A stretch of DNA of 31,024 nucleotides from JBBKXP01 sp038251315 (lineage in GTDB: Bacteria > Pseudomonadota > Alphaproteobacteria > Rhodobacterales > Rhodobacteraceae), in assembly GCA_038251315.1 (NCBI GenBank), contig JBBSBK010000037.1, positions 1 to 31,024 of the forward strand, given 5' to 3'. The notes under the pieces are model-generated. The model made no database searches. It had not been told where the DNA came from and saw only the letters and a list, made by a program, of their open reading frames with translations. Of this stretch, positions 15,083 to 22,579 are shown piece after piece; the first letter of the stretch is position 1; every line of letters starts with the position of its first letter. Both the position numbers and the translations under genes were made by a program.

Positions 15083-15832
15083 ATGCCCCGTTTTTGCGCC
15101 AACCTGACGATGCTGTTTACCGAACACCCGCTGCTGGAACGGTTCGGCGCAGCAAAGGCGGCGGGGTTCGACACGGTGGAAATCCTGTTTCCCTATGACG
15201 ACTCGGCTGCCGACATCCTCGCGCGACTGGCCGACAACGCCCTGACGCTGGCCCTCATCAACGGCCCCCCGCCGAATTACACCGAAGGGCCACGCGGTTT
15301 CGCCGCCGTGCCGGGCGGGCAGCCGCGGTTTCGCACCGATTTCAAACGGGCGGCGCGGTATGCAAAGGCGCTGGGGGCGCGGCATCTGCACCTGATGGCG
15401 GGGGTGGCGACAGGGGCCGAGGCCAAGGCGACGTTCATCGACAATCTGGCGTGGGCGGCGGCACAGGCTCCGGCACAAAGCCTGACCATCGAACCGATCA
15501 ACCCGCACGACATGCCCGGTTATTTCCTGAACGATTTCGATCTGGCGGCGGAGGTGCTGGATGCCGTCGACGCCCCCAACCTGCATCTGCAATTCGACGC
15601 TTATCACGCGCACCGGATCACCGGCGACGTGCTGGCGACTTGGGCCGCGCACGGCCACCGCGCCGCGCATGTGCAGGTGGCGGGGTTTCCGGGGCGGCAC
15701 GAACCGATGGGCGGCGACATCGATTATCCGGGGTTCTTTGCCCGTCTTGATGCAGACGGTTACAAGGGCTGGGTCAGCGGCGAATATCACCCGGCAGGGC
15801 AGACCGAAAAGGGGCTGGGCTGGCTGCACTGA
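15083..15832 (+). CDS. hyi: Hydroxypyruvate isomerase (xylose-isomerase-like TIM barrel)
   Basis: 249 residues, slightly shorter than the usual ~258. Interconverts hydroxypyruvate and tartronate semialdehyde in glyoxylate/glycerate metabolism. The opening FCANLTMLFTEHPLLERFGAAKAAGFDTVEILFPYD is characteristic, as are LTIEPINPHDMPGYFLN (metal/acid Glu), LQFDAYHAHRI (Asp/His ligands), HVQVAGFPGRHEP and GWVSGEYHP. The related OtnI (2-oxo-tetronate isomerase) subfamily cannot be excluded from sequence alone; none of its usual neighbours is present. Glycolate dehydrogenase in the same window would supply glyoxylate upstream of this step. ATG 15083 has AAAGGGA at suitable spacing. Confidence 0.88.
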   Translation: MPRFCANLTMLFTEHPLLERFGAAKAAGFDTVEILFPYDDSAADILARLADNALTLALINGPPPNYTEGPRGFAAVPGGQPRFRTDFKRAARYAKALGARHLHLMAGVATGAEAKATFIDNLAWAAAQAPAQSLTIEPINPHDMPGYFLNDFDLAAEVLDAVDAPNLHLQFDAYHAHRITGDVLATWAAHGHRAAHVQVAGFPGRHEPMGGDIDYPGFFARLDADGYKGWVSGEYHPAGQTEKGLGWLH

Positions 15833-15856
15833 CTGCTGACAGGATGCTGTCAGCAG
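15833..15856. promoter_or_regulatory. Perfect 10-bp-arm palindrome, probable operator for VOC/WYL genes
   Basis: CTGCTGACAG-GATG-CTGTCAGCAG, immediately after the hyi stop and 48 bp before the VOC start. The CTGACA...TGTCAG form is what I would expect for a site bound by YafY-type HTH_11-WYL regulators, one of which is encoded directly downstream. It has no U-run, so it is a poor intrinsic terminator for hyi, although it could serve both ends. Confidence 0.55.
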
Positions 15857-15904
15857 GGGTATGGCATGACAGGCACATCGATTAACCCCAAAAGGAGATG
15901 TGAT

Positions 15905-16276
15905 ATGACCACCCACCCCACCGTCGTCTGGACCGAAATCCCCGTCGCCGGTCTGGCCAGGGCCGAGGCATTTTACAGCACGGTCTTTGGCTGGAAGATG
16001 CAGCATGACGCCACCGGACCCAATCCGATCGTCAACTTTACCGACGATATGTCGGGGATCGGCGGGCACCTGTATCCGGGCACCCCGGCGAACGCCGGCA
16101 ACGGGCCGACGCTGCATCTGGCCTTGCCTGATCGGCTTGAGGACGGGATTGCCCGCTGCACGAAAGCGGGCGGCACAGTCATCAGTCCGACGATCAGCAT
16201 CCCACCGGGGCGGTTCGCCTATGCGCTTGACCCCGACTGCAATTCCATCGGGTTGTTTGAACCCAACGTCGCATGA
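15905..16276 (+). CDS. VOC-superfamily (glyoxalase/bleomycin-resistance fold) protein
   Basis: 123 residues, one VOC domain with two beta-alpha-beta modules. Module one starts VVWTEIPVAGLARAEAFYSTVFGWK; module two ends RFAYALDPDCNSIGLFEPN. These are metal-dependent enzymes or binding proteins for small molecules; the substrate cannot be predicted. The ATG at 15905 has AGGAGA eight bases upstream; an upstream ATG at 15866 would lengthen it but has no SD and lacks VOC sequence. Its TGA overlaps the start of the WYL regulator (ATGA), so the pair is an operon and the regulator probably senses something connected with this enzyme. Confidence 0.88.
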   Translation: MTTHPTVVWTEIPVAGLARAEAFYSTVFGWKMQHDATGPNPIVNFTDDMSGIGGHLYPGTPANAGNGPTLHLALPDRLEDGIARCTKAGGTVISPTISIPPGRFAYALDPDCNSIGLFEPNVA

Positions 16277-16992
16277 GACGCGCCGACCGCCTGTTCCAGA
16301 TCGTTCAGTATCTGCGCGGCGGTCGGCTGCTGACCTCTGCCATGCTGGCCGAGCGGCTTGAGGTCACACAGCGCACCATCTACCGCGACATCGCTGACCT
16401 GATCGGGTCGGGTGTGCCGATCGAGGGGGCGCCGGGCTTGGGCTACCTGATGCGCGACGGCTATGACCTGCCGCCGCTGATGTTCACCGCCGACGAGATC
16501 GTCGCACTGGTCGCGGGGGCGCGGCTGATCCGGGCCTGGGGTGGCGTCGCGATGGCGGCCAGCGCCGAAGAGGCGCTGGTCAAGATCGGCGCGGTCCTGC
16601 CTGATGCGGCCCGGGCACGGGCCGAGGCGGTGCAGGTTCATGCGATGGGAATGCCCGAATTGTCGGATACCGTGCGCCGCCGGATCGACGCGGTCGAGGC
16701 GGCGGCGAACAGCCGAAAACGTCTGGCGTTATCTTATGCGGACGAAGGCGGGGCGCTGTCGACCCGCACCGTCCGCCCGCTGGGCCTGTGGTTCTGGGGC
16801 AAGGTCTGGACGATGGTCGGCTGGTGCGAATTGCGCGAAGATTTCCGCATGTTCCGGCTGGACCGGATCGCCGCGATGGAGGTGGCGGAGGGATTCAAAC
16901 CCGAAAAAGGCAAGACCTTGCGCGATTTTTATGCCGACCCGCGCAACACGCACCGGCAGGAGCCTCCGGCGGGAGTTTCAGGGGCAAAGTGA
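16273..16992 (+). CDS. YafY-type HTH/WYL-domain transcriptional regulator
   Basis: 239 residues. An N-terminal HTH_11 winged helix at ~1-60 (MRRADRLFQIVQYLRGGRLLTSAMLAERLEVTQRTIYRDIADLIGSGVPIEG) is followed by a WYL domain at ~135-225 (RLALSYADEGGALSTRTVRPLGLWFWGKVWTMVGWCELREDFRMFRLDRI). WYL domains bind ligands, often nucleotides or nucleic acid; YafY-type proteins usually regulate an adjacent VOC, SRPBCC or small enzyme gene. Likely binds the palindrome at 15833-15856 and so its own operon. The last ~10 residues (EPPAGVSGAK) are encoded by intergenic repeat copy R5, an apparent repeat-driven C-terminal extension. Confidence 0.9.
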   Translation: MRRADRLFQIVQYLRGGRLLTSAMLAERLEVTQRTIYRDIADLIGSGVPIEGAPGLGYLMRDGYDLPPLMFTADEIVALVAGARLIRAWGGVAMAASAEEALVKIGAVLPDAARARAEAVQVHAMGMPELSDTVRRRIDAVEAAANSRKRLALSYADEGGALSTRTVRPLGLWFWGKVWTMVGWCELREDFRMFRLDRIAAMEVAEGFKPEKGKTLRDFYADPRNTHRQEPPAGVSGAK

Positions 16993-16996
16993 ATGG
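16959..16996 (+). repeat. Intergenic repeat copy R5 overlapping the WYL gene stop
   Basis: GGAGCCTCCGGCGGGAGTTTC, a short inverted repeat, followed by AGGGGCAAAGTGAATGG. The second part resembles R3 (GGAGTT...GGCAAAGTGAAT). The stop codon of the WYL regulator (16990-16992) lies inside it. Confidence 0.55.
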
Positions 16997-17002
16997 CAAG
17001 GT

Positions 17003-17022
17003 GGGGCGGCGCGAACCGCCCC
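17003..17022. terminator. Bidirectional hairpin between convergent genes
   Basis: GGGGCGG-CGCGAA-CCGCCCC, a perfect 7-bp GC stem in the 38-bp gap between the WYL regulator and the vWA gene. No U-run follows on either strand, so it may need Rho or act as an mRNA 3'-end stabiliser. Confidence 0.5.
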
Positions 17023-17030
17023 GTCCGCGC

Positions 17031-19112
17031 TTAATTCCCACTGAGCGATTGCGCGAGCCGCATCAGTTGCACGGCCTCGGTGCGATAGCCGAACGCATCT
17101 TCGCCCCGGTTTTCCGTAGCCAGCGCAATTGCATCGGCATAGCCCCATGTGCCGAAGTCGCCATTCCCATTGAGAAGTTGACCAAAACCCGCCACGGCGG
17201 CGGCAAACTGCGCATCGTTGCCCGCGACCGACCCGCTCGTGATCGGGGTTTCCAGCAACTGGCTGTCCGCCGCCCCCGGTTCCTTGTAGCGCAGGCGCAG
17301 GAACCCAAGCTCGTCACTGTCGGCACTTGCTGCCACCACCGCGCCGTAACGCAGCGGGTCGGACAGTTGCGCCGGGCTGCCCACCGGGGTGACCTCGTAA
17401 ATCGCGGTCACTGTCTGCCCGGCCCCGATTTCGCCCGCATCCACCCGGTCGTTGTTGAAATCCTCGCGGTTCAGCGCCCGGGTTTCATAGCCGATCAGGC
17501 GGTATTCGGCGACGGTGGCGGGGTTCCATTCGACCTGGATCTTGACGTCGTCCGCAATCGGGAACAGTGCCCCGGTCAATTGGTCCACCAGCACCTTCTG
17601 CGCCTCGGACAGGGTGTCGATATAGGCTGCCGTGCCGTTGCCGTTCTGGGCCAGCGCCTGCATCGTCGCATCGTCGAGGTTACCGCGGCCAAAGCCGAGA
17701 ACCGACAGATAGGTGCCACTGGCACGCTGGGTTGCGATATAGTCCTTGAGCGCGTCGGGATCACTGATCCCGACGTTGAAATCGCCGTCGGTGGCAAGGA
17801 TGACACGGGACACCTCGCCATCCGCCGCCATGCCGTCGGCCACCTGATAGGCCTGCTGCAACCCGCCCTGACCGTTGGTCGACCCACCTGCGCCAAGCCC
17901 GTTCAGCGCGTTCAGAATCGCCTTGCGGTCGGACGCGGGCGTTGGGGCCAGAACCTGCCCGGCGGATCCGGCGTATTCCACGATCGCCACCTGATCGACG
18001 GCGCGCAACTGGTCCAGCATCAGCCGGAACGATTGTTTCAGCAGCGGCAGTTTCGCCGGATCGGCCATGCTGCCGCTGGTGTCGATCAGGAACACGAGGT
18101 TCAGGGCCGGGCGGGCGTCGATGTCGGGCATCCGGCCCTGAATACCGATGCTGACCAGTTGCGTATCTGGGTTCCACGGCGTCTGCATGACGCTGACAGT
18201 CGGCCGGAACGGGGCGTCATCGGCACCGGGGGCGGGGTAGGCGTAGGGGAAATAATTCACCAACTCCTCGATCCGCACGGCGTCGCGCGGGGGCAGGACG
18301 CCCCCGGTCAGGTAGTTGCGGATCAGGGAATAGCTGGCGGTATCGACATCGATGGAAAAGGTCGACACCGGGGCCTCGGCGGTGATTTTCAGCGGATTGT
18401 CGGCTGCGTTGGCATAAGCCTCGGTATCGGGTGCGAAGGGTGCTGCGGCATCGTTTATCTCCTTCGGTTCTGGTGCCACGGTGCCAAAGCCCTGGTCTAT
18501 GCTGCGGGTCTGGGCCATCGGCGCGGTGGCGGGTGGCGGCGCTGGTCGCGGGTTAGACGCGACGCCGCCGACGGCGGATTGCGCCAGTTCCCCTGACCGT
18601 CCGCTTGCAGTTTCGTTGTCGGCCTCGGCAGGGCGGGCGAGTTCTGCCGATACGGCGGACATGCGACCATCGGGTGCCGTCAGGTTGGCCGCGTTGCCAG
18701 TTTCGGACAAGGTTATCGGCGCCACGGTTGCGGCATCATCTTGCGGCGCGGCGGTGGCGGCAGAAAGGTCGGACATAGCGACCGGCTGGTCGGCAACCGG
18801 ATCGGTCTTGCCCATGATTGGCCCGTTCAGCACGTTTTGCCCCGCCGGGGTCAGCACCAGAAAGCCGCAGGCGACCAGCGCTGTTGTGACGGTGAGCCCG
18901 CCCTTTGATGTCAGTGTGTTCAGCATCGTCTTTACTCCTGTCCAAAGGCCCCTCGGGGCGGTTGCAGAAGTTTGACGCGCCGCGCCGCGCGAACCTTGGA
19001 GGGCGGCAAAGTTTTCCTGCGCCAGCCGCAGATGTGCGACGCGCGCTGCGGGGTCGGGGCGGGGGGTGGCGCGGTTCAGCGCCGATTTCAGGTCATCGAG
19101 GTCGTCTGTCAT
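17031..19112 (-). CDS. YfbK-type vWA protein with cytoplasmic N-terminus and one TM helix
   Basis: 693 residues. The first ~60 residues are polar and helical (MTDDLDDLKSALNRATPRPDP...HLRLAQENF), then a single hydrophobic helix at ~72-90, a low-complexity Ala/Pro-rich linker (~105-240), a conserved region before the vWA domain (FSIDVDTASYSLIRNYL...RIEELVNYFPY, ~251-290), a vWA domain with an intact MIDAS (D344-T-S-G-S348) at ~338-510 and a C-terminal YfbK/DUF3520-type region. Topology predicts a cytoplasmic N-terminus and a periplasmic metal-binding vWA domain. The start overlaps the sigma-factor stop (ATGA, 19109-19112). The position beside a sigma factor and the short cytoplasmic helix suggest an anti-sigma-like role for the N-terminus; that is inference. 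Confidence 0.88.
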   Translation of the reverse strand: MTDDLDDLKSALNRATPRPDPAARVAHLRLAQENFAALQGSRGAARQTSATAPRGLWTGVKTMLNTLTSKGGLTVTTALVACGFLVLTPAGQNVLNGPIMGKTDPVADQPVAMSDLSAATAAPQDDAATVAPITLSETGNAANLTAPDGRMSAVSAELARPAEADNETASGRSGELAQSAVGGVASNPRPAPPPATAPMAQTRSIDQGFGTVAPEPKEINDAAAPFAPDTEAYANAADNPLKITAEAPVSTFSIDVDTASYSLIRNYLTGGVLPPRDAVRIEELVNYFPYAYPAPGADDAPFRPTVSVMQTPWNPDTQLVSIGIQGRMPDIDARPALNLVFLIDTSGSMADPAKLPLLKQSFRLMLDQLRAVDQVAIVEYAGSAGQVLAPTPASDRKAILNALNGLGAGGSTNGQGGLQQAYQVADGMAADGEVSRVILATDGDFNVGISDPDALKDYIATQRASGTYLSVLGFGRGNLDDATMQALAQNGNGTAAYIDTLSEAQKVLVDQLTGALFPIADDVKIQVEWNPATVAEYRLIGYETRALNREDFNNDRVDAGEIGAGQTVTAIYEVTPVGSPAQLSDPLRYGAVVAASADSDELGFLRLRYKEPGAADSQLLETPITSGSVAGNDAQFAAAVAGFGQLLNGNGDFGTWGYADAIALATENRGEDAFGYRTEAVQLMRLAQSLSGN

Positions 19113-19645
19113 AGCGCCTCCTCCGTTTCCTTGATGGCGCGCAGGCGCTTCTTGGCCTCTGATATGCGCCAGCTTATCGTGCCTTCGCTGACGCCCAAAA
19201 TTTCGGCTGCCTCGGCATGGGTTACGTCATCCAGAACCAGCGCCAACGTGTCGCGCAGGTCATCGTTCAACCGGGCCATCGCGCGGTGCAGCCAGTCAAG
19301 CTGATCGCGCGCCTCGGCAATCTCGGCTTGGCGAGCCAGTTCCCAATCGCCCCAACCATCGCTGGCCTTGGTATGGGTCGCCCGGCGCCGCCGCCGATCG
19401 TGCGCGGCATTGACGGCGACGCGGTACAGCCACGTGGTGACGCGCGCCTGCCCGCGGTAACTGTTCAGCTTGGCGGGCAGGGCGGCGCAGATGTCTTGGG
19501 TCAGATCCTGCGCCTCGGCCCGGTTGCCGGTCAGGCGGAAACATAGGGCGAAAAGACGGTCGTATTGCCGTTCCAGCAGGCTGGCGAATGCCTGCCCGTC
19601 GCCGCCTGCGGCCGCAATGGCCAGATCTTCGTCGCTGGTTGTCAT
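19109..19645 (-). CDS. ECF-type RNA polymerase sigma factor
   Basis: 178 residues with sigma-70 region 2 (~15-90: LLERQYDRLFALCFRLTGNRAEAQDLTQDICAALPAKL...ARVTTWLYRVAVNAAHDRRRRR) and region 4 (~120-170: LNDDLRDTLALVLDDVTHAEAAEILGVSEGTISWRISEAKKRL), no region 3: an ECF (group IV) factor. It directs RNA polymerase to a stress or envelope regulon. I prefer the ATG at 19645 (MTTSDEDL) because AGGT lies eight bases upstream; ATG 19651 is two codons earlier and a longer frame starts at 19717. It is followed immediately and with overlap by the vWA membrane protein, a likely regulator of its activity. No separate anti-sigma gene is present. Confidence 0.93.
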   Translation of the reverse strand: MTTSDEDLAIAAAGGDGQAFASLLERQYDRLFALCFRLTGNRAEAQDLTQDICAALPAKLNSYRGQARVTTWLYRVAVNAAHDRRRRRATHTKASDGWGDWELARQAEIAEARDQLDWLHRAMARLNDDLRDTLALVLDDVTHAEAAEILGVSEGTISWRISEAKKRLRAIKETEEAL

Positions 19646-19799
19646 CCGCATCACCTGACTAAGACGCGGGTGCGGCGTCAATCCTTGGGTGGTGCCGGGC
19701 GATTTTCGCTCATCCACAGATTAACCGATATTTCGCGGCATTCCCGCCGTCTTTGCCCGGTAGCCTACAACCAGCAAAAATCATGCAAAAGGAGAAACC

Positions 19800-19943
19800 A
19801 TGTCTGTTGTTTTTGAATGGGTCGCAGCAAATCCGCTGATGACCGTTGCCTGCGCCGCTTTCGCCTGCGGTGTTGCCCTGCTTTATCTGGTCATGCGCCG
19901 GACCCAGAAGCACCGGATCGCAATGGCCAAGACGGACACCTAA
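19800..19943 (+). CDS. 47-residue single-pass membrane peptide
   Basis: The ATG follows a strong SD (AAAGGAGAAACC). The product begins MSVVFEWVAANPLMTVACAA, carries one hydrophobic helix at ~13-32, then a basic MRRTQKHR stretch and a short polar tail, ending in TAA at 19941-19943. The positive charges after the helix predict an N-out, C-in orientation. It is divergent from the sigma gene (154 bp between starts) and followed by a strong hairpin. I do not recognise a family. The SD, composition and hairpin support a real gene too small for routine gene calling. Confidence 0.65.
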   Translation: MSVVFEWVAANPLMTVACAAFACGVALLYLVMRRTQKHRIAMAKTDT

Positions 19944-19953
19944 ACGTTCGAGC

Positions 19954-19984
19954 GGCCGCGATGGTCGTCACGACTGTCGCGGCC
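19954..19984. terminator. Long hairpin between convergent genes
   Basis: GGCCGCGA (19954-19961) and TCGCGGCC (19977-19984) are perfect 8-bp complements; inside, GTCGT and ACGAC can pair too. It lies 10 bp past the small membrane-peptide stop and 13 bp from the cupin stop on the other strand. There is no U-run, but its place suggests a shared 3' end. Confidence 0.5.
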
Positions 19985-19997
19985 TGCCTCGACAAGG

Positions 19998-20351
19998 TCA
20001 GTCGTTCCTGAAATCAAAGTGCTTGCGCACGGTTTCATGAATTTCCCACGTCCCCTTGAAATCTTTCTCGACCACAAAGGCATCGCCGGCGCCAACCTCG
20101 ACCGGGCTGCCACCGTCTGGCGTGATGGTGATCCGCCCGGCGATCATGTGAACGAATTCGTAGGCGGTATAGGTCGCGTGATAGGTGCCCGGCGTCGCCT
20201 CCCAATAGCCCGCCATCATGGTGCCGTCAGCGGCATTGTGCAGCACCCAGGTTTTCATCGTCGGGGTGCCGGCGGTCACGACCCAGCCATCGAGCGTCGC
20301 GTCCGATGGCGTGACCGAGGACAGGGTGGGAAGTTTGGTGATGGTTTGCAT
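19998..20351 (-). CDS. Small cupin, DUF861/cupin_3 type
   Basis: 117 residues, single cupin domain. TMMAGYWEATPGTYHATYTAYEFVHMIAGRITITPDGGSPVEVGAGDAFVVEKDFKGTWEIHETVRKHF is the DUF861 pattern seen in (S)-ureidoglycine aminohydrolase-like and other small cupins. Reaction unknown; the DUF861 cupins encoded near amine or aldehyde catabolic genes are often uncharacterised. ATG 20351 has AGAAGG at eight bases; the frame extends to 20384 without an SD. A second protein of the same family lies at 28125-28469. Separated by 75 bp from the YdeI-like gene upstream, so it may or may not share its transcript. Confidence 0.85.
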   Translation of the reverse strand: MQTITKLPTLSSVTPSDATLDGWVVTAGTPTMKTWVLHNAADGTMMAGYWEATPGTYHATYTAYEFVHMIAGRITITPDGGSPVEVGAGDAFVVEKDFKGTWEIHETVRKHFDFRND

Positions 20352-20426
20352 GGTGTGGCCTTCTGTTATGGGTTTCACCCACATTAAGGGGACAGGCCGG
20401 TGGGCGATATGCCAAAATCGGTGTGT

Positions 20427-21017
20427 TCAGTATTCGTTGAACCCCTTGCCCTCGAATATCTTGGGCACCGCGCGGTCGACCCGCCCGGTGCGCGTTGCCG
20501 ATTGTTTGGCCGCATCGATGTGCATGATGTAGGACCGCTGCCGCCCCGGTGTCAGCGCTGCGAACGCCGCGCGCAGCGCAGAGTCCTGATCCAGCCTTTC
20601 CTGCAGTTCATCTGGACAGGTCAGGTTCTTGATCGCGGTCAGATCGACCTTTTTCCCGGACTTGTGGATGGCGATGGCCTCGGCCACGTAGTCCCTGACG
20701 TTCGGGGCGTTTTCGGCCACCTCGTCAAGCGAGGTAAAGACCATGTGCCGCACCGACTGGCTGTTGGGGCCGGGCATGTGCAGCAGCCCGGCGGGGTCTT
20801 TCAATAGCGCCCCGCGAAAGAACCCGATGGTCGCGCCCGCCTTGAAGATGCTGAGGATCAGGAAGTTCTTGCCGCCGACCTGATAGACGGGCTGACGCCA
20901 GCGCAGGACCTCGTCCACCGGAAACCCCAGCACGATCTCGCGCAGCGCAGACAATTCGGCCCGCCACGGTTCATCCTTGGCAAAATAGGTGTCCAATCGT
21001 GAATTGCGTCCAGACAT
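20427..21017 (-). CDS. YdeI/OmdA-family protein (DUF1801-like plus bacteriocin-protection region)
   Basis: 196 residues, cytoplasmic. N-terminal DUF1801 fold (~15-115: WRAELSALREIVLGFPVDEVLRWRQPVYQVGGKNFLILSIFKAGATIGFFRGALL) and a C-terminal OmdA-like region (~130-196: CPDELQERLDQDSALRAAFAALTPGRQRSYIMHIDAAKQSATRTGRVDRAVPKIFEGKGF). Both are typical of YdeI-like proteins, linked elsewhere to antimicrobial-peptide or bacteriocin tolerance, mechanism unknown. It starts eight bases after the aldehyde dehydrogenase stop, so the two are probably co-transcribed. Confidence 0.85.
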   Translation of the reverse strand: MSGRNSRLDTYFAKDEPWRAELSALREIVLGFPVDEVLRWRQPVYQVGGKNFLILSIFKAGATIGFFRGALLKDPAGLLHMPGPNSQSVRHMVFTSLDEVAENAPNVRDYVAEAIAIHKSGKKVDLTAIKNLTCPDELQERLDQDSALRAAFAALTPGRQRSYIMHIDAAKQSATRTGRVDRAVPKIFEGKGFNEY

Positions 21018-21025
21018 ACGCGCTC

Positions 21026-22504
21026 TCAGACACTCGTGCAGATATACTTCATTTCCAGATAATCGTCGATCCCGTGGTGGCTGCCCTCGCGCCCAAGGCC
21101 CGATTGCTTGACGCCGCCGAACGGGGCCACCTCGGTCGAGATGATACCGGTATTGACCCCGACGATGCCGTATTCCAGCGCCTCGGCCACGCGGGTCACG
21201 CGGGAAATGTCCTTGGCATAGAAATACGACGCCAGGCCAAAAATCGTGTCGTTGGCCTGTGCGATCACGTCATCTTCATCTTCGAACATGAACAGGGGGG
21301 CGAAGGGACCAAAGGTTTCGTCTTTGGCAACCAGCATGTCAGGCGTCGCATGGGTGACGATGGTGGGTTCAAAGAACTGGCCGCCCAGTTGGTGTTCCTT
21401 ACCGCCCGTCAGCACCTTGCCGCCCTTGGCCAGCGCGTCGGCCAGATGTTCGCGCACCTTGTCCAGTGCGGATGGTTCGATCAACGGGCCAAGGGTGACA
21501 CCATCTTCCAGACCGTCGCCGACTTTCAGCTTTTCGACCGCGACTTTCAGCTTTTTCGCGAATTCCTCATACACGCCCGTTTGCACGTAAATCCGGTTGG
21601 CGCAGACACAGGTCTGGCCGTTGTTGCGGAACTTGCAGGCGATGGCTCCGATCACGGCCTGATCCAGATCGGCGTCGTCGAATACGATGAACGGGGCGTT
21701 GCCGCCCAACTCCATCGAACATTTCATCACCTGATCGGCAGCCTGTTTGAGCAAGATGCGCCCGACCTCGGTGGACCCGGTGAACGTCAACTTGCGCACC
21801 TTGGGATTCTCGCAGAACTCTTTCCCCACCTCGGATGATCTGGACGAGGTGACGATGGACAGAACGCCCTTGGGCACGCCCGCCTCTTCGGCCAGTTTGG
21901 CCAATGCAAGGGCCGACAGCGGTGTCAGGGACGCGGGGCGCAGCACAAAGGCGCACCCGGCGGCCAGCGCTGGCGCGGCCTTGCGGGTGATCATCGCGGC
22001 GGGAAAATTCCACGGCGTGATCCCGGCGGCGACGCCGATCGGCTGTTTGATGACCGTGATCCGTTTATCGGGCATGTGGCCGGGGATGGTTTCGCCATAG
22101 ATGCGCTTGGCCTCTTCGCCGAACCACTCGATGAACGACGCGGCATAGGCAATCTCGCCCTTGGATTCGGCCAGTGGCTTGCCCTGTTCGGCGGTCATGA
22201 TGATGGCAAGGTCATCCTGATTTTCCATCATCAGGTCGAACCATTTGCGCATGATGTTGGCGCGGGCCTTGCCGGTCAGGGCCGCCCATTTCTTTTGCGC
22301 GGTGTAGGCGGTGTCGATTGCCGCGGCGATTTCTGCGCGCGACAGGTCAGCGACTTGCGCAATCTCGTCACCGCGCGCCGGGTTGGTCACGGCGAACGTC
22401 TTGCCGCTGGCCGCCGCCTGCCATTCGCCGCCGACGAACGCCTTGTCGCAGACCAACGATGGGTTCTTGAGCATGGATTTCAGGTTTGTGACGTGATCGA
22501 GCAT
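21026..22504 (-). CDS. gabD: NAD(P)-dependent succinate-semialdehyde dehydrogenase-type ALDH
   Basis: 492 residues, the usual ~480-490. Oxidises succinate semialdehyde (or glutarate semialdehyde) to the acid at the end of GABA catabolism. ALDH motifs are complete: GITPWNFPAAMITRKAAPALAAGC, FTGSTEVGRIL (cofactor), ELGGNAPFIVFDDADLD (general base Glu), FRNNGQTCVCANRIY (nucleophile Cys), TFGPFAP and the C-terminal APFGGVKQSGLGREGS. The GQTCVCANR double cysteine matches GabD enzymes with a redox switch. Substrate range inside the family is hard to assign, so the symbol is provisional. ATG 22504 has CGGAGA at seven bases; the longer frame to 22618 is not ALDH-like. Confidence 0.9.
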   Translation of the reverse strand: MLDHVTNLKSMLKNPSLVCDKAFVGGEWQAAASGKTFAVTNPARGDEIAQVADLSRAEIAAAIDTAYTAQKKWAALTGKARANIMRKWFDLMMENQDDLAIIMTAEQGKPLAESKGEIAYAASFIEWFGEEAKRIYGETIPGHMPDKRITVIKQPIGVAAGITPWNFPAAMITRKAAPALAAGCAFVLRPASLTPLSALALAKLAEEAGVPKGVLSIVTSSRSSEVGKEFCENPKVRKLTFTGSTEVGRILLKQAADQVMKCSMELGGNAPFIVFDDADLDQAVIGAIACKFRNNGQTCVCANRIYVQTGVYEEFAKKLKVAVEKLKVGDGLEDGVTLGPLIEPSALDKVREHLADALAKGGKVLTGGKEHQLGGQFFEPTIVTHATPDMLVAKDETFGPFAPLFMFEDEDDVIAQANDTIFGLASYFYAKDISRVTRVAEALEYGIVGVNTGIISTEVAPFGGVKQSGLGREGSHHGIDDYLEMKYICTSV

Positions 22505-22579
22505 GACAGTCTCCGCATAATTTGACAGCATCTGAACCACGGGGCGGGCAAAACGTCCAGCGCGAACGGGGGAACTGGT

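Noticed and set aside
19700..19790. ECF-type autoregulatory promoter (GGAAT ... CGGTT) before the sigma gene
   Set aside because: Spacing between the elements is about 12 rather than 16-17 and the -10 is poor; judged chance.
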